Source: Bin80 sp965220365 (GTDB lineage: Bacteria; Bacteroidota; Rhodothermia; Rhodothermales; Bin80). From it: DNA of 64,000 bases. Below, piece after piece: positions 16,648 through 25,385 of this stretch (its first letter is position 1; each line of letters opens with the position of its first letter). The notes beneath the pieces are model-generated. The model searched no databases, was not told the origin of the DNA, and saw nothing but the letters and a program-made list of their open reading frames with translations. The stretch is from assembly GCA_965220365.1 (NCBI GenBank), contig OZ244823.1, positions 3,348,001-3,412,000 of the forward strand. The letters run 5' to 3'. The position numbers and the translations under genes were made by a program.

Positions 16648-19482
16648 TCAGGGCTGTTCTGGAAAGAGCGTTACCTGTACATAACGATCCGTCAGCCACT
16701 GTATGGCCGCTTGCTGTAAATCTTCTGCGGTCAGGCTGTCCACAAGTTCATTATAGCGCAGAATGTCCAGCGGCTCCATAACACTGTCTGAATAATAGGT
16801 ATTGTGCAGTGCACTCAGCCAGAACCCATTCTCCTCAAGATCAGTAGCTCGCGCCTGCCGTTGTTGTTCCTGTACCCGTGCGACGTAATCTTCCTCCACG
16901 CCGCTCTGCTTGATTTCTTCAATGGTCTCGAATACGGCGTTGGTCAATTCTTCCGCACGCTCGGGGTCACAGCCGAAGCTGATCGAAAATCGATACTTTT
17001 GGCGAGGACGCCGCTGCTGGAACCCATATACACCCGCGCCATAGACACCGCCAAGCTCCTCACGTAATTCTTCAAACAAAAGAATGTCAAGGAGCATCTC
17101 CAGAGACTCCATATGATGGCGTGCCTCTCGCGAATCCTCAGAGGGACCAGTGAAGGTGATATTGACGCGGCTCTGTGGCTCCTCTCCCTTGTAGACCGTC
17201 TTGATGACCGTACCCTCAGGGTTCTGAACGTTTACATCCTGCCACGTTTCTTCTCGATCCGTAGCAGGTAGTGTGCCGAGATATGTCTGCGCAAGTGCAG
17301 TTAACGTGTCAACCTCAAAGGCACCTACGAAGATAAATACAAAATCATCCATGTCGGCAAACCTTTCCTGGTAGATCTGCAGGGCACGTCCCATGTCTAG
17401 TGCGTCAAGGTCCTCCATTGTGGTAGGAATATAGCGTGGGTGATTCATGTACAGTGTCATATTAAGAGTGTCACTGAATACCGCATCAGGAGAATTCTCC
17501 CGATTTGCCAGAAAGGTGCGGTTCAGATTGACCTGAGACAAAAATGCAGAGGTGTCAAGACGTGCTTGCGTCGCACGCAGATGAATCAACTGGAAGAGCA
17601 ATTCCAGGTCTTCCGGGGAAGCACTGCCCCTGAATCCTTCAAACAAGGAACTGATGGATGCCGAAACAGAGGCTCGCTTTCCCGAGAGTTTTTTCTGCAG
17701 TTCCGTCTGACTGAATGCACCAACTCCACTGCCACTCACAGTTGACGCTGCAAACGTTGCAGTACGGTACTCGTCGTCACTGTATAGAGAGGTCCCACCT
17801 TCGCTGAAGGATGTGAACCGAACCTCATCAGCACGAAAATCTGTCGGCTTCATCACAACGCGAATACCATTCGATAATGTGATCTCAGATACTCCAAGTT
17901 CGGGAATAGAGTTTTCGCTTACAACAGTAGCCGGGGCTAACGTCTCGTCAAATAGAGGTTCATCCGATGTGGTATCAATGTAGGGCTCTACCACAGTACC
18001 ATTATACTCTTCGAAAGTATTGGCCAGTACCTCTTCGGTGACCCATTCAAGCGATGGTTTCTCTGGGAGATTCACAGTCATGACCCGATCATCACTACTG
18101 AAGGCTTTCGGCAGATACGCACTTACTTCTTCCAATGTGATGGTTGGCAGAAGCTGCTGTGCAAGCCGGTATGTGTTCACTACACCTGGAATTGGAGAGT
18201 CTTCCAGAAAGTGATTAACGTAGGAAGACACAAATCGGGCCGAGGGTGTGTTTTCACGTTCATTGTATGCTTCTTCATACGAGCGTAAGAGGGATTCCTT
18301 AAACCGCGAGAATTCACCCGGCGTGAATGGGTGCTGTTTAACTCGTTCCGATTCAAGAATGAGCGTGCGAAGCGCGGCAACCAGACTGTCCTCGTTCGCA
18401 TACGCAGTTACACTGAATTGGGGAAAGCCTCGAACAATCTCCCCTTCACCTACTCCTGCGGCGAGAAAAGGTGCTCGGGTACCATCCTGAGCAATCTCGC
18501 TAAATCGCCGCGAGAGCATTCCCCTTGCCAAGGACCCTACCAGAGCCTGGCGACGGTCGGCAAGGGTTTTCATCGGGACCACTGGCTGTCTATACCCCAT
18601 CGAAAGTACTGGAAAAAAATCGTATTCTGGATCACTCACAACCTTGTAACGCGTTTCCATATATGGCACATCATAGGTGGGGCGTGGCACTGGGTTCTCG
18701 GTCGGCGCAATCGTAGCAAAGTGTTCTTCCACCAAAGACTTCATGGTTGGTACGTCCAGTGCCCCAACGACAACTACAGCCATCAGATCAGGACGATACC
18801 AGGTCTCATAGAAGCGGCGTACAGTTTCGTATGCACTCTGCTTGATGACAAGTGTATCTCCGATCGGCAGCCGTTTCGCATAGCGGGATTCACCAAGAAT
18901 AACCGGGAGTTCCTCATCCAACATGCGCCCCTGTGCACCCCGTCTGCTGCGCCACTCCTCCACTACAACACCGCGCTCATTGTCAATTTCTTCGTCGCTC
19001 AGTGTAGCATAAGCCGCCCAGTCTTCCAACACCTGGAATGCCTTGCGTACCACCTCCATGCTATCCGTAGGCACCTGGAGTTGATAGACCGTTTCATCGA
19101 AACTTGTATAAGCATTGATGTCCGGGCCGATTTGCATGCCGATGCGCTGCAAAAAGGCCATAAGTGTTTGTTTTGGAAAGCGCCGCGTACCGTTAAAAAG
19201 CATATGCTCCACGAAATGGGCCAGTCCAAGTTGATCTTCGTCCTCCAGTATGCTACCAGCATTTACGACCAGCCGGAGCTCAAGACGAGACTCCGGCTCG
19301 TGGTTCTCTCGCAGATAGTACGTTATGCCATTCTCCAATTGGCCAATGGTAACAGCGCTATCAATGGGAATGGGCTGATTCAAGTCTAGTTGGGCCTGCG
19401 TGTTCACAGCGGGTAAAAAACTCGCCATGCAAACCAAAAAAACGACCGGCACGGTTTTGAATGAAGTAGAGTATGCGATCAT
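16648..19482 (-). CDS. M16-family zinc peptidase (pitrilysin type)
   Basis: 944 aa. A signal peptide (hydrophobic residues 12-28, ending NTQAQ) precedes two M16 repeats. The N-terminal half has the inverted zinc motif HFVEHMLFNG (HxxEH) and the distal Glu in ERGVVVEEWR. The C-terminal half (from about residue 510, ISNGIRVV-like TLSNGIRVVMKPTDF) lacks the metal site, as is normal for the regulatory half of the clamshell. Length fits the fused PqqL/insulinase-like form. Probably a periplasmic peptide-degrading enzyme. Confidence 0.92.
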   Translation of the reverse strand: MIAYSTSFKTVPVVFLVCMASFLPAVNTQAQLDLNQPIPIDSAVTIGQLENGITYYLRENHEPESRLELRLVVNAGSILEDEDQLGLAHFVEHMLFNGTRRFPKQTLMAFLQRIGMQIGPDINAYTSFDETVYQLQVPTDSMEVVRKAFQVLEDWAAYATLSDEEIDNERGVVVEEWRSRRGAQGRMLDEELPVILGESRYAKRLPIGDTLVIKQSAYETVRRFYETWYRPDLMAVVVVGALDVPTMKSLVEEHFATIAPTENPVPRPTYDVPYMETRYKVVSDPEYDFFPVLSMGYRQPVVPMKTLADRRQALVGSLARGMLSRRFSEIAQDGTRAPFLAAGVGEGEIVRGFPQFSVTAYANEDSLVAALRTLILESERVKQHPFTPGEFSRFKESLLRSYEEAYNERENTPSARFVSSYVNHFLEDSPIPGVVNTYRLAQQLLPTITLEEVSAYLPKAFSSDDRVMTVNLPEKPSLEWVTEEVLANTFEEYNGTVVEPYIDTTSDEPLFDETLAPATVVSENSIPELGVSEITLSNGIRVVMKPTDFRADEVRFTSFSEGGTSLYSDDEYRTATFAASTVSGSGVGAFSQTELQKKLSGKRASVSASISSLFEGFRGSASPEDLELLFQLIHLRATQARLDTSAFLSQVNLNRTFLANRENSPDAVFSDTLNMTLYMNHPRYIPTTMEDLDALDMGRALQIYQERFADMDDFVFIFVGAFEVDTLTALAQTYLGTLPATDREETWQDVNVQNPEGTVIKTVYKGEEPQSRVNITFTGPSEDSREARHHMESLEMLLDILLFEELREELGGVYGAGVYGFQQRRPRQKYRFSISFGCDPERAEELTNAVFETIEEIKQSGVEEDYVARVQEQQRQARATDLEENGFWLSALHNTYYSDSVMEPLDILRYNELVDSLTAEDLQQAAIQWLTDRYVQVTLFPEQP

Positions 19483-19790
19483 TGATCTCGTACTTGTGGT
19501 GGATGGTTGTAGAAAAATACACGAGTCGCAATGAACACATATCTGGGACCTAAGATCCAGCTATGGACACATTCAAAGGGCCTGTGTGTTTGAGTCTTGG
19601 GGATTGCTCCCACGTACCAGTTCAGTATGTCATGGTTTTCAGCGCGCAAAACCCTCAAAAAGATCCAGCTCTTAAGCTCAATCAAGGCGCACCTGCACAC
19701 TACATAATACTCTCTGATTGGCAGAGTTAATTTGAATCCAAATGCAGTCTGCGGGGTTTGCTGGTATCTTCACAAAAAACTTCAAATTAA
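19483..19790. other. Divergent intergenic region
   Basis: About 308 bases between the M16 gene (minus) and the DinB gene (plus). Short frames exist, but none has protein-like composition or a start signal. It must hold both promoters; I see no convincing consensus or hairpin. Confidence 0.5.
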
Positions 19791-20288
19791 ATGACTGTAG
19801 ATCCCCTTTATCTGGCGTTTGGTGATATGGACTATGAATTGGGCGTGACGCGGAAAATGCTTTCGCGTGTCCCCGACAACTGCTTTGACTGGCGCCCACA
19901 TAAAAAATCGTGGACCATGGGCGAACTAGCCTCCCACATCGTCGACCTGCTCTGGTGGCAGGTGATTACGTTGGAGAAAGATGGCATAGATATGTCCCAA
20001 CCCTGGCCAAAAACAGAAGTGTCAACACAGGCAGAGTTAATCGCCGCGTTCAATTCCAATGAAAAAAAATTGCTTAAGGTCCTTGGCCGCACGACTGTGG
20101 ATACGCTATCTGAACCCTGGACACTGAGTTCTGGAGACCAGATCTATTTTACAGAGTCTAAGGCAACCGTACTCCGCCGATTTGGGATCAGCCATCTGGT
20201 TCATCACAGGGCTCAACTTTCCGTATATCTGCGGATGAATGATGTGCCCTTGCCTCCGAGCTATGGACCTACTGCAGACGAGAATTAA
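19791..20288 (+). CDS. DinB/YfiT-family putative metal-dependent hydrolase
   Basis: 165 aa, full length for a DinB four-helix bundle. The metal triad is visible: His in GELASHIVDLLWW near 51, and His residues in SHLVHHRAQLSVYL near 142-146. FDWRPHKKSWTMGEL near residue 33 is the typical DinB_2 signature. Members include bacillithiol and mycothiol S-transferases and many uncharacterised stress proteins, so no substrate can be given. It converges with the TPR gene, 5 bp away, with an 8-bp hairpin at 20289-20311 across the latter's stop. Confidence 0.85.
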   Translation: MTVDPLYLAFGDMDYELGVTRKMLSRVPDNCFDWRPHKKSWTMGELASHIVDLLWWQVITLEKDGIDMSQPWPKTEVSTQAELIAAFNSNEKKLLKVLGRTTVDTLSEPWTLSSGDQIYFTESKATVLRRFGISHLVHHRAQLSVYLRMNDVPLPPSYGPTADEN

Positions 20289-20293
20289 TCCGG

Positions 20294-21454
20294 CTATCCT
20301 GCAGCCGGATAGGGATTCGCCAGATATCGCCGGGCATCTGTATGACTTGATCCCCAACGTTTCATTCTGAGTACATCTTTGTACCGGGTGATGGCCCGCT
20401 CGCGGTCTCCCATCAGATCGTACGCAATTCCCTGATAGAGACGCCCGGCAACCTTGAAGTAACTGTCGGTATCCAGTCGTGCGGTTAATGCTTCCAGAGA
20501 TAAGAGGTGAGGTAAAGCGGCAGATGCTTCCCCCTTGGCAATGTGTGACCGCGCCAGAAAATACAGCGCCTGCTCCGCCATCGCTGGTGTATAGCCGGTT
20601 TCCTGTGCCTTATAGCGCTCCAGGACGTCTGTAAAAACAGTATCAGAAGCCTGCCACTGATACCAACTCGCATAAATTCGACCTTCCAGTGTATGGAAAA
20701 AGGAATTTCTGGGGTACTTGTTGCGCAGCCACGAAATCTGCTGGACACATGCTTGGAAATCTTTCTCGTAGAGGTAGTTGATCTGCGCCAAAAAATACAT
20801 TGCCTCCGTCTGCATATAGTATCCATCTCTGGCCGTACGCTCGAGTTCAAACAATCCACCTGACCGGTCTCCGGGCGGAAGAAACGCCGTAATCGGCCGC
20901 ACAAACGGGTACCGTTCGGGGATCAATGCAGCATAGTATTGATAGAGGCCTCTTCCCAGTGCAAAATCGTGATTGGTTGTATCTGCGTTGGCAACCGCCA
21001 ACACGTAATCCATGGCCCGTTTGCCATCTGCTGCAGCCCGAATCCAGTCACGGCGATTGGAACGTAAACGGCCCCTGAACCCTAACGCAACCCCCTTAAA
21101 AAACATCGCGTCGAAATCATTCCCGTTCGCGTCCAGTCGTTCATTACTGCGCGCAATCACCTCGCCCATGGCTGCATAAAATGCTTCATCATGAGCTGTC
21201 TCCGTTAAATCCAAAAGAATGGTCCACCAAAGAGTTAATGCCTCCAGAAACGGACCGATAGGATGATCCAAATGACGCTCCGTGATGGTTTGAAAGTGAG
21301 TTTCTGCTTCTTCAAACCGAAGATCGTACAATGCCTCCAGCCCAGCTTTAGCTGACGCTCGAACCTCTGTCTCGTACAGAATGCTGGACTGTGCAGCAGC
21401 AGATGAACAGGATAGAATTCCCCCCAGAAGTACGACGAGCCACACGCGATTCAT
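20294..21454 (-). CDS. Exported tetratricopeptide-repeat protein
   Basis: 386 aa with an N-terminal signal (hydrophobic residues 4-20; SCSS could act as a lipobox). The body is helical with TPR-like units (LEALYDLRFEEAETHFQ, AEQALYFLARSHIAKGEA, LYQGIAYDLMGDRERAITRY). Its start is 8 bp after the bioY stop on the same strand, so the pair is an operon. TPR proteins mediate protein contacts; a link to biotin uptake is only positional. Confidence 0.75.
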   Translation of the reverse strand: MNRVWLVVLLGGILSCSSAAAQSSILYETEVRASAKAGLEALYDLRFEEAETHFQTITERHLDHPIGPFLEALTLWWTILLDLTETAHDEAFYAAMGEVIARSNERLDANGNDFDAMFFKGVALGFRGRLRSNRRDWIRAAADGKRAMDYVLAVANADTTNHDFALGRGLYQYYAALIPERYPFVRPITAFLPPGDRSGGLFELERTARDGYYMQTEAMYFLAQINYLYEKDFQACVQQISWLRNKYPRNSFFHTLEGRIYASWYQWQASDTVFTDVLERYKAQETGYTPAMAEQALYFLARSHIAKGEASAALPHLLSLEALTARLDTDSYFKVAGRLYQGIAYDLMGDRERAITRYKDVLRMKRWGSSHTDARRYLANPYPAAG

Positions 21455-21462
21455 TGCGTGCC

Positions 21463-22035
21463 CTATCGACTCCAGCGCCGTAAACCACCATACGTAAGCC
21501 CGACAATCAGCACTTTCATTGCATCAAAAGCAACAAACCGAAGCCATCCAACCTCAATGGAGTACAACCAGGATGTGTGAGAGGCCGCAAAATGTAACCA
21601 GCTTACCCCACACGCAAAGAGCACAACAGAACCTGCAGCGACCGCAATCACACCGCCAAACACGCTGGTTTTACTCATTCCGATCAGACCAATGACGTAT
21701 GCTGATAATGGCATCCCCAGGAGATAACCTGCACTGACGGCAGTGGCCAAGTAGGCCAAACCGTGCCCACTCCCGGCGTAAACGGGCAGGAACATTCCGA
21801 TCAACAGGTAGAGAATCATAGACAGGAAGCCGTTCCGTGCCCCAAGTACTAAACCACTCCCATATACAAAAAGGGTCTGTAATGTAATCGGGACCTCCCA
21901 AAGATAGATGCGCACCTGAGCGCCAAGCGCCGTAGCGACTGCAAAGAAGGTGACTGCCAGAAGTTGGACAAGTACGGAAGCCCTCTCAGGAGTCAATGTC
22001 TCTATCCAGGGGGTCCGAGCCGATGGTGCGGTCAT
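21463..22035 (-). CDS. bioY: Biotin transporter substrate-binding subunit BioY
   Basis: 190 aa, six membrane segments. BioY marks are ALGAQVRIYLWEVPITLQTLFV near residue 38, GLVLGARNGFLSMILYLLIG, LPVYAGSGHGLAYL and GYLLGMPLSAYVIG. BioY is the S component of ECF vitamin transporters and can also work alone. No EcfA or EcfT gene lies nearby. The upstream gap to pgsA (divergent, 140 bp) holds its promoter; no biotin-operator palindrome was recognised. Confidence 0.92.
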   Translation of the reverse strand: MTAPSARTPWIETLTPERASVLVQLLAVTFFAVATALGAQVRIYLWEVPITLQTLFVYGSGLVLGARNGFLSMILYLLIGMFLPVYAGSGHGLAYLATAVSAGYLLGMPLSAYVIGLIGMSKTSVFGGVIAVAAGSVVLFACGVSWLHFAASHTSWLYSIEVGWLRFVAFDAMKVLIVGLTYGGLRRWSR

Positions 22036-22175
22036 GGTACGCGGTCAGTAACTGAAACTGAACTTCGTTACCCTTTGAAGTCTTATATGTTTCGGATTGG
22101 ATCGCCGATATGGTACCTTTTTAGGTGTGATTTCGTACCACGCGATCTCGACTACCAATCTTATCATCCTTCTCC

Positions 22176-22712
22176 ATGCAGGGGCCTTACTGGACATTGG
22201 CCAACTTACTCAGCATCTCTCGTGTCCCACTTTCTGGCGCAGCGGCGGTGGTTATTCTTGTGGATAGGCCCGTAACCTGGAGCTTGGTCTTGATCCTTGC
22301 AGCCGGGCTTACGGATTTGCTTGATGGCCAAATTGCTCGCCGCACAAATACCGTATCCGAGTGGGGCAAGATTCTGGATCCAGCTGCAGATAAGATCTCT
22401 GCCGTGGTGCTGGGGATTGCACTCGTGTGGAAAAGCCTGCTGCCCCTCTGGGTTCTGGGAGCCATCGTTCTGCGCGATTTACTGATTGCAACGGGGGGAG
22501 TTTTCCTGACACGTCATCTCGGACATGTGCAAATGAGTAACCTTCCTGGCAAGATTGCAGCAACGGCAATTGGAATCACGTTTATTCTTGCACTTTTGAA
22601 GGCAGATCAAATCGTTATGGATATAACGATCTGGGCAACCATCGGGCTTCTTGGGATCTCGCTTCTAATTTATGCGGCTCGACTTTTAGACCTGCGAAAT
22701 CGATCCAATTAA
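22176..22712 (+). CDS. pgsA: CDP-diacylglycerol-glycerol-3-phosphate 3-phosphatidyltransferase
   Basis: 178 aa integral membrane protein of the CDP-alcohol phosphatidyltransferase family. The full motif DGxxARx8GxxxDxxxD is present around residues 49-71 (LLDGQIARRTNTVSEWGKIL, then DPAADK). It starts with the PgsA-like NLLSISRVPL. It makes phosphatidylglycerol phosphate from CDP-diacylglycerol. Its TAA stop (22710-22712) lies inside the 8-bp target duplication of the IS1595-type element. Without the element, ftsY would start 4 nt after this stop. Confidence 0.88.
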   Translation: MQGPYWTLANLLSISRVPLSGAAAVVILVDRPVTWSLVLILAAGLTDLLDGQIARRTNTVSEWGKILDPAADKISAVVLGIALVWKSLLPLWVLGAIVLRDLLIATGGVFLTRHLGHVQMSNLPGKIAATAIGITFILALLKADQIVMDITIWATIGLLGISLLIYAARLLDLRNRSN

Positions 22713-22744
22713 TTAGGGAATTATAACCGAAACTGTAACCAGAT

Positions 22745-22930
22745 TCAGGATTTTCGAATCTTTTGAACTCTCGATTTTTTTGCATATTTGCCTTGATACA
22801 GAACCTTGTGAAACGCTTCCCTGAGCGTGATTCCATTATACTTCGGGTTCGTTACCGGTTTGTCCAGCAACTCATGGGGATTGCTGGTGACTGGAGTGGA
22901 TGCGGGTTTGGGGTTTGTGGGATTATTCAT
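22745..22930 (-). CDS. Small passenger protein of the IS1595 element
   Basis: 61 aa, Pro/Asn-rich start (MNNPTNPKPASTPVTSN), then a basic C-terminus (LREAFHKVLYQGKYAKKSRV). The ATG shares one base with the TGA stop of the methyltransferase frame, so it should be translated by coupling. It ends close to the left inverted repeat. No family recognised. Position suggests a partner, inhibitor or control protein for the enzyme. Confidence 0.6.
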   Translation of the reverse strand: MNNPTNPKPASTPVTSNPHELLDKPVTNPKYNGITLREAFHKVLYQGKYAKKSRVQKIRKS

Positions 22931-24334
22931 CAGAGAAATAGCTGAGGTAACATGGCTTTGCCGGTATACGGATCATTCATCATTGGTAATCGGGGAAGAC
23001 AATCATCGAAATAATCCTTGATCGACCAAATCTGCATCCGGGGATAGGAAGAGATACCAACCTGAATTTTACCCGTACTGATCATTTCCATTTTTGCACT
23101 CTTTGTACGGACTGGTCTAAGAGTTACATAACAGCCAAGCGCTGCCTGATCTCTTTTCGTAACCCCGATAAAGTCACGTAACCCGCTGAGACTGAACTTC
23201 CCGCCTTTGACCTGAGCAAGTGCCAGTTTTGAATCCAAATCCTTCGGCGTCTCAGCAAGATAAGCACGTCCATCTACCCCTCCATCCGCTACCTGTTTTG
23301 TATTTGGCACAAATCCTGGTAACCGTGTGATTGCCCAGGATTCAAAGTCAAAAGGCTTTTCTCCTGCCAGCTTTTCTGCTGATCTAAGATCATAGGGAAT
23401 CCCGTAAACTGGGATACTCGGATCTTTTAACCTCTTGTCCCGCACCAAGTCAATGGCAAAAGATGAAATGTCAATGCCCACAAATTGTCTATCAAGGATT
23501 TTGGCCGCCTCTACTGTGGTACCACAACCACAAAATGGATCTAACACAATGTCATCAGGATTGCTTGAAGCTTTGATGATGCGTTCAAGCAATAATAATG
23601 GCTTCTGTGTGGGGTAACCCATGCGTTCTTTTGACATTGGGTTGATAATGGGTATATCCCATACATCATCTACAGGAGTTCCATCTGGGTGAGGAAGATA
23701 TTGTTTCCCCGACTTTGAGGTTATACCACTTTTTGCATAACCACTTGTCTCTTTGTATGGTACTCTCATAGAGTCAATATTGAATACGTGTTCTTTTGTT
23801 TTTCTGTACCAAAAAAGGACATCGTGTTTTCGTGAGAAATATGTTTTACTTCGCCCGCCCCCTGTATAATGCCATACAACTTCATTCAAAAGCCCCCCCC
23901 CCCCTATGCTTAGCATATATAGCATCCATTACAACTTTCAGGTAATGACTGGCCGTTGGATCACAGTGCAGATAAATACTCCCCGTGTCTTTCAACAACC
24001 GATGCATCTGCTCCAAGCGCTCAGCCATATAGGTCAGATAAGCCAACATCCCACATTTTCCCAAGATCTGATGCAATCCACAAATTGCATCGTGAGCTTT
24101 TAGCCCGGGCGCATTCTTATACCTTGTCCATCTATCTTCAGCTGCTTCATCCCATACCCATGTATCTGTGAATGCACGAAACTGTGCATCTCCACCTCCG
24201 TCCCTATGATACAACTGGTTATAGGTCGCTTTAGAGTTAAATGGAGGGTCCAAGTAGATCAAGTCCACAGATTGATCATCCCATTGCTCCATCCAATCCA
24301 AACAATCCCCGTAGTATAGTGCGTTTGGTTGCAT
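22930..24334 (-). CDS. DNA methyltransferase with nuclease-like C-terminus, frame OFF at poly-G
   Basis: As read it is in two frames. The 5' part (from ATG 24334) has LYYGDCLDWM and the catalytic DPPFNS. The 3' part (to 22932) has the SAM motif DPFCGCGTTVEAA and FVGIDISSFAI. This IV-then-I order is the beta class, like type III Mod. After it, the segment FESWAITRLPGF, ADGGVDGRAYLAE and LALAQVKGGKFSL resembles an Mrr-like PD-(D/E)xK nuclease domain (D...QVK). The frames meet at a run of 12 G (minus strand); 11 or 14 G would give one 467- or 468-aa protein. The start shares a base with the transposase stop (TAATG). Could be a phase-variable gene, a decayed gene or an assembly error. Confidence 0.85.
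23893..23904. repeat. C12/G12 homopolymer inside the methyltransferase gene
   Basis: Twelve consecutive C on the plus strand (G on the coding strand), between AAG-CAT-A and CTTTTGAATGAAG. Such tracts slip during replication; a one-base loss restores the reading frame. Confidence 0.95.
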
Positions 24335-25305
24335 TAGACTATGGGGGTATTCCTCTTTGCAGTTAGGTCTTGAATCCTGCACCGTTTTCCGACCATGCCC
24401 TGGGCGATGGACTTCATCTGGTCGATCGTATCCAGTTCCCGGATATTATGCTTGCCTGCGAACTGATTGACGTACCGGTTCAAGTGCTTCACGCTCATGC
24501 GATGATACGTACCGTGAAACGCACGTTTGAATACAGCCCAGAATGATTCTACTCCGTTGGTATGAGCAAGGTGATTGATCGTCGTGGCAAGCGTCCATTC
24601 CTTACTGCTGTGGCATACCCAGAAGTGATCTGTAAGCCCCTGATAGCTACTGTGTTCATCCGTGAATACAGGGGCATCCTTTGCCCTGGTTTGTTCTACA
24701 AAGCCCTGTAACGTGCTTTTCGTGGTATCAGGAACGACTTGTGCAATGATCTGATTCGTTTCACGGTCTTTGGCACCTACAACAGCTACCTTTCCAACCG
24801 TTCCCCGTCCGGCATGAAGTTTCTTGTCTTCATGTTTGTTCTTTTCCAGTCCACCGATGTAGGTTTCGTCTACTTCGACCGGGCCGTTGAATGCTTCTTT
24901 CAGGTTGGGGATCAAACCTTCACGGATCCGGTGCAGCATATGCCACGCATTCTTCTGGGCAATCCCCAGGTCGCGGTGCAGTTTCATACTGGATACACCT
25001 TTGAGGCTGGTTGCTTCGAGAAAGATCGCCCAAACCCATTTCTGCAGGGGTATCTTGGTGCTTTGTAGCGCTGTACCGGTTTTGACGGAGAAATACCGTT
25101 TACACTCACGGCAGCGATATGGCATTCCATTACCGTTCTTAGTTCTGTAGGTGTTCTTACAGCCACACCGGGGGCATTTTCGCCCGTCCGGCCAGATCAT
25201 GGCTTCAAACCATTTCTCCGCAGATGCTTCATCAGGAAACCATTTTCCCAGTTGAATTAAGCTGATGCCTTTTCGATTTGAGCGTCCAGGTCCATTTGCA
25301 GACAT
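24334..25305 (-). CDS. IS1595-family (ISXO2-like) transposase
   Basis: 323 aa. The N-terminal zinc ribbon CPRCGCKNTYRT...YRCRECKRYFS is followed by a helix-turn-helix region and an ISXO2-like DDE/DDN catalytic domain: PVEVDETYIGGLEKN (first Asp), APVFTDEHSSYQGL (second Asp) and HTNGVESFWAVFKR. Full length. Its last codon TAA overlaps the ATG of the methyltransferase, so transposase and cargo are translated together. Confidence 0.93.
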   Translation of the reverse strand: MSANGPGRSNRKGISLIQLGKWFPDEASAEKWFEAMIWPDGRKCPRCGCKNTYRTKNGNGMPYRCRECKRYFSVKTGTALQSTKIPLQKWVWAIFLEATSLKGVSSMKLHRDLGIAQKNAWHMLHRIREGLIPNLKEAFNGPVEVDETYIGGLEKNKHEDKKLHAGRGTVGKVAVVGAKDRETNQIIAQVVPDTTKSTLQGFVEQTRAKDAPVFTDEHSSYQGLTDHFWVCHSSKEWTLATTINHLAHTNGVESFWAVFKRAFHGTYHRMSVKHLNRYVNQFAGKHNIRELDTIDQMKSIAQGMVGKRCRIQDLTAKRNTPIV

Positions 25306-25385
25306 TTTTCTATAACTTTGTTGTACCTAATATACGCAATATCCTAACAAAAGTTACAGTTTCGGTTATAATTCCCATTAATTAC

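Larger units (their letters stand above)
22716..25376 (-). mobile_element. IS1595-type transporter IS carrying a methyltransferase operon
   Basis: 2661 bp. Perfect 24-bp terminal inverted repeats lie at 22716-22739 and 25353-25376 (each begins GGGAATTATAACCG reading inward). Direct 8-bp duplications ATTAATTA at 22708-22715 and 25377-25384 match the 8-bp target size of IS1595. All three genes are on the minus strand: transposase first, then a methyltransferase coupled by TAATG, then a 61-aa ORF coupled by TGATG. IS1595 members with passenger genes are known; here the cargo is a modification/restriction-like gene with a homopolymer switch. Confidence 0.95.

Noticed and set aside
19483..19700. 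Small minus-strand frame upstream of the M16 gene.
   Set aside because: No ribosome site, no protein-like composition, and it overlaps the M16 start only by chance.
25278..25385. N-terminal extension of FtsY.
   Set aside because: It is encoded inside the IS1595-type element and its repeat, so it cannot be part of native FtsY.
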